In this document: positions 1 to 8,088 of the stretch, piece after piece | How positions within the stretch are numbered: the stretch's first letter is position 1 | How the letters are laid out: each line of letters opens with the position of its first letter | Origin: Planctomycetota bacterium | Lineage (GTDB): Bacteria > Planctomycetota > Planctomycetia > Pirellulales > Pirellulaceae | Length of the DNA stretch: 39,094 bases | Direction: 5' to 3' | Assembly (NCBI GenBank): GCA_027622275.1 | Contig: JAQBZB010000051.1 | Location: 1-39,094 of the forward strand | Notes under the pieces: model-generated | What the model was told of the DNA's origin: nothing | Databases searched by the model: none | The model's input: only the letters and a program-made list of their open reading frames with translations | Translations under genes and position numbers: made by a program

Positions 1-1249
1 GGTTGGAATACCGATTATCTTGCCCGAGTCCTTGGACTACAAAAGACTTAGTGTGCGTTTGCCGTGTCGCATAGAGCGACTCGATACGCATCGCTAGCAA
101 ATCGCCGAGCCAACCCAGACTGAGCGTGCCAACGGTTCCGACAATATCCAGTCCCGAGCGTTCAGGTAGCTGGCGGAATACCGCACGGTTGAGCCACCGT
201 AAGCCTGTGTACAAGCCAACGATTGCGAGCAACAACACCGCGAGAGAAAAAGTGTACTCGACGAACATCCACCAGCTGGGCAGTGTTCGCGTGATGGCCA
301 TTTTCGCCAGACGCGATCCCAGCAAACACGCCGCGATGGCCGCGACCACGAGCGAAACGCGTCCGCTCAAGAGCACGGTGTTGACGCTAAACCAACCTGC
401 CCGAGGTTCGCGAACGTGTTTGATCAACGGAGCATCGCTCGGCGAATCGGCGTCGGAAATGAAAACGAACCCGATCGGCGGCTGGTCCTCTTTCTCGCGA
501 CGATCGAGCGCGACTCGCAAGCTGCCGAGTCCTTGGTTGTCCGCCACGCCACCGTCCATCAACGGCAGTGGCTCCAGGAAGGTCTGGTCTTCAGAATCGT
601 CAGCCAGCGTCTTCAACACGGACTGGCGATCGTCCCACGCAAAGTCATGCGGAAAACCGATCGGCTCGAAACCGCCAGGAAAACACGACGACGCAGCGAC
701 GACATCCGCGAGACGCATCTGGCAGGCAATTTCTCGGGGCATCCAATGCTTGCCGTTGCCAATGCGAGCCCTGGGGTTGCGACTCTTCTGAAAGCGAAAC
801 GGTAGCCCACAGCGAAAATCGGTCGCATTGAAGATGATTTCGCCAATGTGGATCGGCGTTTCGAAGAACTCTCCGAACTTTGCTCCTGAATAGTACTGTT
901 CGTTGAGAGCTTCGGCTTGTGCCGCGATCAACGTGCGGCGCGGCAAAGCATTGTGTTGGCGGGTTAGTAACTGGGTGGCGCGATGTATGGGCCGCTGTGT
1001 CCGCAGACGCGACAAGAAGTCGTCATAGAATCGCTCGAAGCTATCGTGGCGCACCTGCGACAAAGCGTACGAAGCCCCCACGATCGTGCCGCCGGAAACC
1101 GTCGACAAGACATCGACGCTCTCCAACAATCCCGCCTCGTGCAAGGAACGAAGTGTTCCCAGGTGAAAAGCGGCCGCGCGATAGCCTCCACCGGAGAGCG
1201 CTAATGCTATCGAACCAAGCGGCCCGGGCGACGATACTACGTCTGCCAT
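1..1249 (-). CDS. Patatin-like phospholipase with C-terminal membrane segments (3' end cut by the window)
   Basis: Read directly on the minus strand as one uninterrupted frame of 416 codons from ATG at 1249 to the window edge, so the C-terminus is missing. The N-terminus carries the patatin oxyanion-hole motif GGGYR (residues 20-24). A nucleophile motif STVSGGT follows, with Ser about residue 52, in the variant form that lacks the first Gly of GxSxG. The second catalytic residue is the Asp of DGG at about residue 232. Together these give the Ser-Asp dyad of patatin lipid acyl hydrolases. After the catalytic domain come two hydrophobic stretches (about residues 285-305 and 320-345), so the protein is probably membrane-anchored. 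An AGGAAG ribosome binding site precedes the start. It lies 63 bp downstream of a DUF4058 gene on the same strand and may share its transcript. The lipid substrate cannot be told. Confidence 0.85.
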   Translation of the reverse strand, partial: MADVVSSPGPLGSIALALSGGGYRAAAFHLGTLRSLHEAGLLESVDVLSTVSGGTIVGASYALSQVRHDSFERFYDDFLSRLRTQRPIHRATQLLTRQHNALPRRTLIAAQAEALNEQYYSGAKFGEFFETPIHIGEIIFNATDFRCGLPFRFQKSRNPRARIGNGKHWMPREIACQMRLADVVAASSCFPGGFEPIGFPHDFAWDDRQSVLKTLADDSEDQTFLEPLPLMDGGVADNQGLGSLRVALDRREKEDQPPIGFVFISDADSPSDAPLIKHVREPRAGWFSVNTVLLSGRVSLVVAAIAACLLGSRLAKMAITRTLPSWWMFVEYTFSLAVLLLAIVGLYTGLRWLNRAVFRQLPERSGLDIVGTVGTLSLGWLGDLLAMRIESLYATRQTHTKSFVVQGLGQDNRYSN

Positions 1250-1312
1250 GTCTGCTTCCTTGCCAACTCGCGGGAGAAGTGACAGGCACCGCGCCGTCAC
1301 GTCGATCGACGC

Positions 1313-2080
1313 CTACTGATTCTGGACGCACAACTGCCGCGACCATTCCATATCGGTTGCTTCCAATGCCGGTTCGGGCGTGCCGCGATAGACGTAATCC
1401 TCGTACGCGGCGGCGTCGTAAACGCGGTGTAATAGCTTCTGGAGATCCAGTCTCGCGTCATCGTGTGGCGGCTGAAGCGGTATCGGGATCACCGGCAGTG
1501 GATCGCGCAGCTGGATCGGCCAGACGCCGGCTTGCGGTCGCTCCTGGTAACGGCTGACGAGGACATAATAGTCACATTCGCCCAAGTCCTTCATCGGCAT
1601 CCGCGGTCCTCCGCGCAGCAGATCGATCTCCACGAAATGCACGGCGCTGTTGAGCAGTCGCGAGCGCTTCCCCACATACTGTTCACGGTCCGGGCCAGAC
1701 TGCTTGTTGGAAGGGCTCAGCAACTCGATGACCGTCACCAGCCGCATTGTGTCCCGATCACGAATCTCCAAGAACGACAAGCTCTCTGAGTCCACCGCCG
1801 GCAAGAGAACCTGCGCTGGAGCCGCTATCGTTGCGGTCGCCGAGCTAGTGGTGCCCTGATCGCTTTGCGACGCAATCGTGACATCGCCACGTCCCAGCAG
1901 TCCTCGTCGCTGATCAGGCAACTCGTGGATGAAGACGTGTTCATCGATCTTGACGATGTAGTCAGGCCGGACCTGCGACGTGAGTACTTCCGCGACGGTC
2001 GGGCAGAACCGCTCGTGGAAATCATGCCACACAGAAGCTTGTTCGAGATACGGATTCATACCTGGAAAAGGTGAAGGCAT
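1313..2080 (-). CDS. DUF4058 family protein
   Basis: 255 residues starting MPSPFPGMNPYLEQ, the hallmark N-terminus of the DUF4058 family, which is common in planctomycetes and cyanobacteria. The central part has the usual strand-rich pattern with ELLSPSNK, and a tract beginning VEIDLLRGG. I chose ATG at 2080 rather than the GTG immediately before it, because the family begins MPSPFPGM and AAGGA lies seven bases upstream. No signal peptide or membrane segment is visible, so it should be cytoplasmic. The biochemical role is unknown. The ELLSPxNK and VEIDLLRGG pattern is reminiscent of nuclease-fold proteins, but that is inference. It precedes the patatin-like gene on the same strand. Confidence 0.88.
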   Translation of the reverse strand: MPSPFPGMNPYLEQASVWHDFHERFCPTVAEVLTSQVRPDYIVKIDEHVFIHELPDQRRGLLGRGDVTIASQSDQGTTSSATATIAAPAQVLLPAVDSESLSFLEIRDRDTMRLVTVIELLSPSNKQSGPDREQYVGKRSRLLNSAVHFVEIDLLRGGPRMPMKDLGECDYYVLVSRYQERPQAGVWPIQLRDPLPVIPIPLQPPHDDARLDLQKLLHRVYDAAAYEDYVYRGTPEPALEATDMEWSRQLCVQNQ

Positions 2081-2395
2081 CACTCTATCCTTTCAATCTC
2101 CAATCATTCTAACCAACCGAATCACTCGCAGACACTCCCACGGATGAAACTCAACATGGTGAAAATCCGTGAGCCCGCTCTGTCAGTCGTGAGCGCAACT
2201 GACCCGACAGCCAAGTCAAGGCTAAGTTTTCAACGCGCGGCCTCTGCCGTCGGGGCTCGGCGAGGTCAGGAGGTCTTCGCCGAGTACGCCAAGCAGCGTG
2301 GTTGCATCGCTGGCGAGCTTGACAAATGCTGGCTTGTTGCCACACATTACCGTTGTGTCGTTCGACACGTCAATTCTACGGAAGGTGAGTTGCGA

Positions 2396-4036
2396 ATGGA
2401 TGACGAGCAAGATCCGAGCGTACCTGGATGGACGGAACCGGCTGCTAGTGCCGTGCCGCCGCTGCGTCAGGAAACGGTTCGAGCCGTCTCGGCAAGCGAT
2501 CAGGCTTTGGTGACGTGGCGCGAATTGGCTGCGGTCGGCAGCATCGTGCTGCTCGCAGATGTCACACTTTTTCACGGACATGGTTACGCTGGTTGCGCGT
2601 TATTCTTTCTACTTGCCCCCGCGTTGCTGTTGGCCGGGATGAAGTCGTGGTGTCAATCGGTCAGCGTGTGGGTCAGCAGCGCGATGCTGGTTGTGCTCGC
2701 GGCGAAGCTGTTCTGGTGTGGCTCTCTTTTGCTCGTATTCTTCGGATTCGCGTTGACGGTTGCGATCGCGATGAGCGCGCTCGGGCATCCACCGTTTGTC
2801 CTTGAGCTGATCGTCTACGCATCGCAGACGATCCAAGCCGGCTATGCCGGCCTGGTCCAGTATTGGCGATCAGCGTCTCGTCTGTCGCCGCACGTGCCGC
2901 GAGGCAGTTGGCTCAACATCGCGCTTCCCGCCGTGACGGTGCTGGTGTTCGGCGGCATTTTCATCTTGGCCAATCCAGACCTGGCGACAGCGTTTGGTGA
3001 AGGGTTCGACTGGTTCGTCAACAACCTTCGTGATTGGTTGTTCGACCGATTACCGACACCGCTGGAACTGCTGTTTTGGGGAGTCGTGGCCTGGGTCACG
3101 ATCGGTCTGCTCCGACCGGTTATTCAAGCCGCGGCGGGCGACGAGAAAGACGGCATCGTACTCGCGAAAGCAGTTGGTGAACCGGCACCGCTTTATTCGC
3201 CATTCCGCAATACGCTGGTCATGGTGATCGGCTTGTTTGCCGTCTATTTGATCTTCGAGTTTGCCACGCTTTGGTTCCGCGAGTTCTCGGTGGGTTTCCA
3301 CTACTCGGGGTACGCCCACGAAGGAGCGGCATGGCTGACCGTTGCCCTGGCCCTTGCCACGGTCATCTTATCGCTCGTGTTTCGTGGTTCGGTGTTGTGC
3401 GATCCAAGACTTCCGCAGCTTCGTAAGCTCGCGTGGGCCTGGTCGCTCGAGAATGTCTTGCTGGCCTTCGCCGTTTACAATCGCTTGTTCATTTACGTGG
3501 GGTTCAATGGGATGACGCGGATGCGAATCGTGGGCCTCTTCGGCATCACGGCGGTTCTCGTTGGGTTCGTTGTTGTCCTGGTCAAGATTGCCCGGAACCG
3601 CAGCTTCCTCTGGCTGATCCGCCGTCAATTGTGGACGTTGTCGATAGCCGTTTACGTTTTTGCCCTGACGCCGCTCGACACGATTGTTGTCAGTTACAAC
3701 GTGCGCCGCATCCTCGACGGTGATCTCGCGCCAAGCGTGCAATGCAGCGTCCATCCGATCAGCTCAGAAGGCGTCGTGTTGCTTCTCCCCTTGATGCAAT
3801 CGTCCGACGACATCATCCGCGAGGGGATCGCCGCGATGCTGGCCGAACGTGAGGAACTTGCCGAGGACCGGGCCAGTCGCCAGCAGCGGGAAGGCTGGAC
3901 GTCGTACCAGGTATCCGATGCCTGGGCGTTGAAAGAGCTGCGAGCCAGTCGCAACGCTTGGGCCAGCTATCACGATCTCGATAAACGGACGCAAGCGCTC
4001 GAGGCGTTTCACGAGTACGCTTATCAATGGTACTGA
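2396..4036 (+). CDS. DUF4173-type polytopic membrane protein
   Basis: 546 residues from ATG at 2396, which has a GGAAGGTGAG ribosome binding site. The same frame is open upstream to 2144, but that stretch has no hydrophobic or family-like content and is not counted. About ten to twelve hydrophobic segments run through the first 420 residues. Two stretches match the DUF4173/DUF4153 membrane family: YSGYAHEGAAWLTVALALA and RLFIYVGFNGMTRMRIVG. The last 120 residues are soluble and charged, ending in Trp/Tyr/Arg-rich sequence (SRNAWASYHDLDKR). Function is unknown; members are predicted inner-membrane proteins. It is convergent with the metallohydrolase gene, with an inverted-repeat element between the two stop codons. 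Confidence 0.8.
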   Translation: MDDEQDPSVPGWTEPAASAVPPLRQETVRAVSASDQALVTWRELAAVGSIVLLADVTLFHGHGYAGCALFFLLAPALLLAGMKSWCQSVSVWVSSAMLVVLAAKLFWCGSLLLVFFGFALTVAIAMSALGHPPFVLELIVYASQTIQAGYAGLVQYWRSASRLSPHVPRGSWLNIALPAVTVLVFGGIFILANPDLATAFGEGFDWFVNNLRDWLFDRLPTPLELLFWGVVAWVTIGLLRPVIQAAAGDEKDGIVLAKAVGEPAPLYSPFRNTLVMVIGLFAVYLIFEFATLWFREFSVGFHYSGYAHEGAAWLTVALALATVILSLVFRGSVLCDPRLPQLRKLAWAWSLENVLLAFAVYNRLFIYVGFNGMTRMRIVGLFGITAVLVGFVVVLVKIARNRSFLWLIRRQLWTLSIAVYVFALTPLDTIVVSYNVRRILDGDLAPSVQCSVHPISSEGVVLLLPLMQSSDDIIREGIAAMLAEREELAEDRASRQQREGWTSYQVSDAWALKELRASRNAWASYHDLDKRTQALEAFHEYAYQWY

Positions 4037-4047
4037 CCTCGACTGAT

Positions 4048-4227
4048 TTAACCCGGATTATTCATGAACCGTTCAGCAATCTTAAAAACACACGTTTGTA
4101 AGCGGAGTTACGGCTATCTTGCCTACAACACCGCGCAAATCAGCCGCCAGGCGATAGCCTGCGGTTCTCTCGAAGTTCAGGAGAACCGCAGGCTATCGCC
4201 AGGCGGCTGATGAATAATCCGGGTTAA
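4048..4227. repeat. Nested inverted-repeat element between convergent genes
   Basis: A perfect 18-bp inverted repeat forms the two ends (4048-4065 and 4210-4227, beginning TTAACCCGGATTATTCAT). Inside is a second inverted repeat with 30-bp arms (4140-4169 and 4181-4210, 29 of 30 pairing) around an 11-nt loop at 4170-4180. On the right the outer and inner arms are continuous. On the left they are separated by 74 bp (4066-4139), as if one arm had been interrupted. No ORF is inside. The position between two stop codons would suit a bidirectional transcript-end hairpin, but no T-tract follows either side. A MITE-like or REP-like mobile repeat is the alternative. Confidence 0.8.
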
Positions 4228-4237
4228 TTCAATCCAA

Positions 4238-5782
4238 TCATTCCGCATTCGCCCGGTCAACCAGATTCTGCCAGAAGTCGCGGGCGGCGCGGTGGTGTGA
4301 CAAGACCTCTTCTCGTTGGTCGGCCTCTTCGATCTTGATACGGCGGGCTCGTTCGTAGACCCAGTCGTAGAAAAATTGAGCGGACGACTTGCTGATGCGA
4401 GGCTGCTGGCCGATTTCGACATAGCAGGGGCCGGTCGAGGCGAAGCGGAAGGTGTCTGCGTTGTTGGTGACCGCGCGCACGAGCATCCAGCCGCTTTCTT
4501 CGAACTTGATCGCGGGCAATTGCCCGCCCGCCTCCTTGTACTCAGCGAGCCGGACTTCGCGCTCGACTCGCCCATTTTTGATGATCTCCAAATACTCAAC
4601 CTTCTCGCGCAGCGAGAGGTTCAACGTCGCTTGCAGCTCGATCGCTTCACCCGCTGCCGCCGTAAAGACATGGCCCGGCAATTCGCCATTCACGCGTGGA
4701 CGCAACAGCGGGCCATTCGTCACGACAACTTGCCCGGCGCGAAGACCCGCGAACCACTTCTCGTAAGTCAACTCGCCTTCGCAATAAACATAAACGCGGT
4801 TGTAGCCCACCGGATTCGGCAACACGCCGGACGCACTGCCGGCCGATGGCGGAATGCGCAGCCCGCAATTCAGCAAGTGGTAGTAGATGTCTTGCGTCCA
4901 GCGGCCGTTGCCGTGTGTTCCAGGATATAGCTTTGTGTCGCGAGGCTTTCCCCAGGCCTCGGTCCCCAGAACTTCACTGCGGCACATGTGGTTGTTGGCC
5001 AGTCCGATCGAGTCGATCTTTCCAGTGGCGACCCAAGTCGGCATGTCCCACCAAAACGGCTTCTCGACGTCGATATGAGCCGACGGCTGCTCTCTCGCCA
5101 TTTCGAGAAACTTGATCGGAGACGGATACTCGCGATCGGCCTCTTGAATCGGGAGCGGTTTGTCGAGATTGAAATACATCAATGCTCCGCCTTCGCGTTC
5201 GTCTTCGCCCGCCATGACATGATAGAATCGGTTGGTATCGAATTGCGTCAGCAGCGACTCGGGCACGTCCGTCTCGGCCCACGTGTTCTTCTTGTTCCAC
5301 CAAGTGATCACCGGAGCGACATGCAAGTCTTCGGCCCGCATCAGCAGTTCGATGTCCTTCAGCGGCCGGTGAACGTGCAGATCGCCGCTCCACCATCCCT
5401 CTTTCTTCATGTCGACAAAGCGTTCCATTTCGAGCGTGTGCGAGTCTTTCGCTCCGCGTTCGATCATGAAGTGGCCGGTGCGGACGCGATACTCGAGCCC
5501 CCGCTCGATCTCGAAGGTGTACGCACCCGCGCGCAGTTTGAGGAGAATCTTGCCATCGAAGACAAAGTGATCTTTCCAAGCCACCGTTCCTCGCGGCATC
5601 ACCGGGCGGCCACGGCTGTCCTTGAGGTGCATCCTCGCCGCGACCTCCTTGCCTGTCTCCTTGTCGATCACCGTCACTTCGACCTCCCCTTCGAGCGCTG
5701 CTGCGAACGAGTTGGCGGACGGACAAGCCGCCGCGATCATCGACAGAACGAAAACTCGCATCTTTAGGGAGAAACTGAACAT
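4238..5782 (-). CDS. Secreted CehA/McbA-like metallohydrolase
   Basis: 514 residues. The N-terminus has a signal peptide (about residues 8-29, ending near SFAAA). Next comes a beta-rich domain of about 90 residues opening LEGEVEVTVIDKETG, resembling carboxypeptidase-regulatory or prealbumin-like modules. The sequence GWWSGDLHVHR at about residues 129-139 is the first metal-binding motif of the PHP-like CehA/McbA family. Further His-containing motifs follow (HIDVEKPFWWDMPTW, LANNHMCRSE), then a C-terminal beta domain. These are metal-dependent hydrolases; the substrate is not predictable here, and the carbamate or ester hydrolase names come from distant relatives. The start has AGAGAG upstream. 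It is divergent from the J-protein gene, separated by 192 bp. Confidence 0.8.
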   Translation of the reverse strand: MFSFSLKMRVFVLSMIAAACPSANSFAAALEGEVEVTVIDKETGKEVAARMHLKDSRGRPVMPRGTVAWKDHFVFDGKILLKLRAGAYTFEIERGLEYRVRTGHFMIERGAKDSHTLEMERFVDMKKEGWWSGDLHVHRPLKDIELLMRAEDLHVAPVITWWNKKNTWAETDVPESLLTQFDTNRFYHVMAGEDEREGGALMYFNLDKPLPIQEADREYPSPIKFLEMAREQPSAHIDVEKPFWWDMPTWVATGKIDSIGLANNHMCRSEVLGTEAWGKPRDTKLYPGTHGNGRWTQDIYYHLLNCGLRIPPSAGSASGVLPNPVGYNRVYVYCEGELTYEKWFAGLRAGQVVVTNGPLLRPRVNGELPGHVFTAAAGEAIELQATLNLSLREKVEYLEIIKNGRVEREVRLAEYKEAGGQLPAIKFEESGWMLVRAVTNNADTFRFASTGPCYVEIGQQPRISKSSAQFFYDWVYERARRIKIEEADQREEVLSHHRAARDFWQNLVDRANAE

Positions 5783-5974
5783 CGATCTCTCTTTGCAGGG
5801 GTCGACTCGGTTGATTTGCCTTCTCGTAGCCGATCATCATAACGCGCAAAGCGTCTATCTTGAGATAGCAACTGCCGCTTGATGGGAATCGCAGCACGGT
5901 CGTAGAATAACACTGCGGTTGAGACGGAACTCAGCAAGGCGGTTACAGCAACTCGATAGCAACACGCGAGCGAC

Positions 5975-6934
5975 ATGGAAGAAGACTATTACAAGACCCT
6001 GAGCGTAGGCCGCGATGCCTCCGCCGCCGATATCCAAAAGGCATATCGCAAGCTGGCGCGGAAGTATCACCCGGACGTCAATCCCGACGATGCGACGGCG
6101 AAGCGCAAGTTTCAAGAGATCCAAAAGGCCTATGAGGTTTTGAACGATGCCGAGAAACGCGAGATGTACGATCGCTATGGCAGCTCGTTCGAGTCGATGG
6201 GCGCGGGAGGACCGGGCGGCGGCACTTGGCGAACCCATTCAACGGGGACCGGCGGACAAACGGAAGTTGACTTCAGCCAGTTCTTTGGAGGCGGCGTTCA
6301 AGGCGGCTTTGAGGGAGGCTTCGGCGATATCTTTCGCCAGTTCGGGGGTGGCGGAGGTGGCGGAGCGCGTCGCAGTAGACAGCGTCCGCGAAAAGGGGCG
6401 GACTTGAAGCATCAACTCGACATTCCTTTTAATACAACCGTGACCGGTGGCGAAGCCAGGATCAACGTGAAGCGTCCCGATGGAAAAGTCGAAGCGATTG
6501 CGGTGAAGATTCCAGCCGGGATCGAAGATGGTAAGACGATCCGGCTGCGAGGCCAAGGGGAACCGAGCCCCAACGGTGGTCCTGCTGGTGACCTCTTGAT
6601 CACCGTCAAGGCCGCGCCGCATCCGTACTTCCGCCGTCGCGGCAGCAATCTCGAAGTCAATGTGCCTGTCACTCTGGCGGAAGCCGGCTTGGGAGGCAAG
6701 ATCGATGTACCAACTCCGAAAGGGGTGATCACGCTGACGGTCCCTCCCGGCACTTCGAGCGGAAAACGTTTGCGCGTCAAGGGACACGGGGTACAGTTGC
6801 AGGCGAGTCCGGGCGATCTGTACGCCGAGATTCAAATTGTTCTGCCGAGCGAGATCGATGCGGAAAGTGAAAATCTCATCCGACAGCTCGATGCGAAACA
6901 GCAACTGAAGCCTCGGGCCGATCTGCGTTGGTAA
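5975..6934 (+). CDS. CbpA-type DnaJ co-chaperone (J domain plus DnaJ C-terminal domain)
   Basis: 319 residues. An N-terminal J domain (about 4-70) has the HPD tripeptide at residues 32-34 that stimulates the ATPase of DnaK. A Gly/Phe-rich linker with a run of Gly spans about 75-135. The two-barrel DnaJ C-terminal substrate-binding domain ([24 protein letters not shown] onward) follows. There are no CXXCXGXG zinc-finger repeats, so this is a type II (CbpA/DjlA-like) co-chaperone, not DnaJ proper. It opens a compact plus-strand run with the small membrane protein, rnpA and yidD. Cytoplasmic, working with DnaK; which of several J-proteins of this genome it is cannot be told. Confidence 0.92.
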   Translation: MEEDYYKTLSVGRDASAADIQKAYRKLARKYHPDVNPDDATAKRKFQEIQKAYEVLNDAEKREMYDRYGSSFESMGAGGPGGGTWRTHSTGTGGQTEVDFSQFFGGGVQGGFEGGFGDIFRQFGGGGGGGARRSRQRPRKGADLKHQLDIPFNTTVTGGEARINVKRPDGKVEAIAVKIPAGIEDGKTIRLRGQGEPSPNGGPAGDLLITVKAAPHPYFRRRGSNLEVNVPVTLAEAGLGGKIDVPTPKGVITLTVPPGTSSGKRLRVKGHGVQLQASPGDLYAEIQIVLPSEIDAESENLIRQLDAKQQLKPRADLRW

Positions 6935-6951
6935 CGCATGTGAGTTGCGAC

Positions 6952-7230
6952 ATGTTCAATTCGCTTTGGCTCCTGGCACAACAAACCGAGCCGCTCATTC
7001 GACGGCTCGATCCGCAAACGCGAGCCAAGGTACTGGCGGCACTAGCCGGACTCATCATTCTTGGCATCGCGATGATAGCGCTCGTGTGGCTCGGCGGCCG
7101 TGCCACCAGACGCTACATGGGCATCGAGCCGAAACCACGTCGGCGTGAACCTGGCATCAACCCAGACGATTGGGCTCACAAACCGATCGTACCCCCGTTG
7201 GACGAAGCGTCTGCGCCGGAGAGCGAATGA
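6952..7230 (+). CDS. Small single-pass membrane protein upstream of rnpA
   Basis: 92 residues from ATG at 6952. A TTG at 6928, overlapping the J-protein stop, is a weaker alternative start. One hydrophobic segment (about residues 28-50, LAALAGLIILGIAMIALVWL) is followed by a basic stretch (RATRRYM) and a Pro-rich acidic tail with NPDDWAHKP. This suggests a membrane anchor with a short soluble tail. Its stop overlaps the rnpA start as ATGA, so the two are translationally coupled. I do not recognise a named family. The tight coupling to rnpA suggests co-expression rather than a shared function. Confidence 0.75.
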   Translation: MFNSLWLLAQQTEPLIRRLDPQTRAKVLAALAGLIILGIAMIALVWLGGRATRRYMGIEPKPRRREPGINPDDWAHKPIVPPLDEASAPESE

Positions 7231-7607
7231 GCGGAAACGGTTCACAGAAGAAACAGGGCTTTCCGAAACAGGTTCGGTTGCGCAAACAATCGGAGTTCGA
7301 TCGCGTATTTGGTGGGAACGTGTACGCCGCTGACGATGTGCTGGTGATGAATGCGTGTTGGAATGACGTTGGTCGCCCGCGGATCGGCCTGTCCGTTTCA
7401 CGACGGGTTGGAAATGCCGTCGTGCGGAACCGCTGGAAGCGTTTGATCCGCGAAGCCTTTCGTACCCAGCAAAGCGACTTGCCGCGCGGCCTCGATATGG
7501 TCGTCCGGCCACGTCGAGGTGCCATACCGGACTTTCGCAACATCCAATCATCGATTCGTTCGCTCGCCGAGCGGATCGTCAGCAAGCTTCCGGAGAGTCG
7601 GTCGTGA
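7227..7607 (+). CDS. rnpA: Ribonuclease P protein component
   Basis: 126 residues from ATG at 7227. It contains the family signature [20 protein letters not shown] (RNR box) and the preceding [11 protein letters not shown] and IGLSVSRR elements of RnpA. The protein binds the RNase P RNA and helps it trim tRNA 5' ends. The frame is open upstream to 7170, but that extension would lie inside the preceding gene and lacks family similarity. It overlaps the preceding gene by ATGA and yidD by GTGA. rpmH, the usual upstream neighbour, is not present here. Confidence 0.95.
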   Translation: MSGNGSQKKQGFPKQVRLRKQSEFDRVFGGNVYAADDVLVMNACWNDVGRPRIGLSVSRRVGNAVVRNRWKRLIREAFRTQQSDLPRGLDMVVRPRRGAIPDFRNIQSSIRSLAERIVSKLPESRS

Positions 7608-7843
7608 GCGTGTTGCGGATGCTGTTCATCGATGTTCCCAGCCGCATCCTGATCGGACTTGTCCGCCTGTATCAGATATTGCTCAGTCCGCTGCTTGGCC
7701 GTAACTGCCGTTTTCATCCGACATGCAGTAGTTACTTTATCCAAGCCGTTCAAAAGTATGGACCGCTGAAAGGTTCTATTCGCGGCATTTGGCGGGTCTG
7801 TCGTTGCAATCCGTTCAATCCCGGCGGCGAAGATCCGCCGTGA
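7604..7843 (+). CDS. yidD: Membrane protein insertion efficiency factor YidD
   Basis: 79 residues from a GTG start overlapping the rnpA stop. It shows the YidD pattern almost completely: an amphipathic N-terminal helix ([17 protein letters not shown]), then [20 protein letters not shown] and a C-terminal [19 protein letters not shown], with the three conserved cysteines. YidD is a peripheral inner-membrane protein that helps YidC insert membrane proteins. The rnpA-yidD order is widespread, but yidC does not follow here; the next genes are on the other strand. Confidence 0.95.
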   Translation: MSVLRMLFIDVPSRILIGLVRLYQILLSPLLGRNCRFHPTCSSYFIQAVQKYGPLKGSIRGIWRVCRCNPFNPGGEDPP

Positions 7844-7868
7844 TGACGTCGATTGGCTGAACCGTCGC

Positions 7869-8084
7869 TCACCGCGGCTTGTTGGGATGAACGGTCAGAT
7901 TCTCCGAAGTTCCAATCGTCACAATTTGCTGCGACTCCGGTTCTGCCTGCTTGCAACCAAAGCACCCGCCGCCGCACGCTCCGGCTTCGCGCCGGCGCAG
8001 TCGCCGATAAACGAGAGTCGCCACGTAAACAACCGCGACGCTGACGATCGACAGTGCGGAAATATCTTGCCAATTCCAGGTCAT
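7869..8084 (-). CDS. FeoB-associated Cys-rich membrane protein
   Basis: 71 residues from ATG at 8084, four bases after the feoB stop. One N-terminal transmembrane segment (about residues 8-24) is followed by basic residues (YRRLRRRE) and a Cys-rich motif CGGGCFGCKQ. This is the usual layout of small FeoB-associated proteins (FeoC-like position, proposed to bind iron or a cluster). Its place as last gene of the feo operon supports the call. The frame is open upstream into feoB, but the longer form is not needed. The function of the family is not well established. Confidence 0.82.
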   Translation of the reverse strand: MTWNWQDISALSIVSVAVVYVATLVYRRLRRREAGACGGGCFGCKQAEPESQQIVTIGTSENLTVHPNKPR

Positions 8085-8088
8085 CACA

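Noticed and set aside
2144-2395. N-terminal extension of the DUF4173-type gene
   Set aside because: No hydrophobic or family-like content; ATG at 2396 has a good ribosome site.
4316-5767. Long plus-strand frames at 4316-4930 and 4988-5767
   Set aside because: Antisense to the CehA/McbA-like gene, without ribosome sites or family-like sequence.
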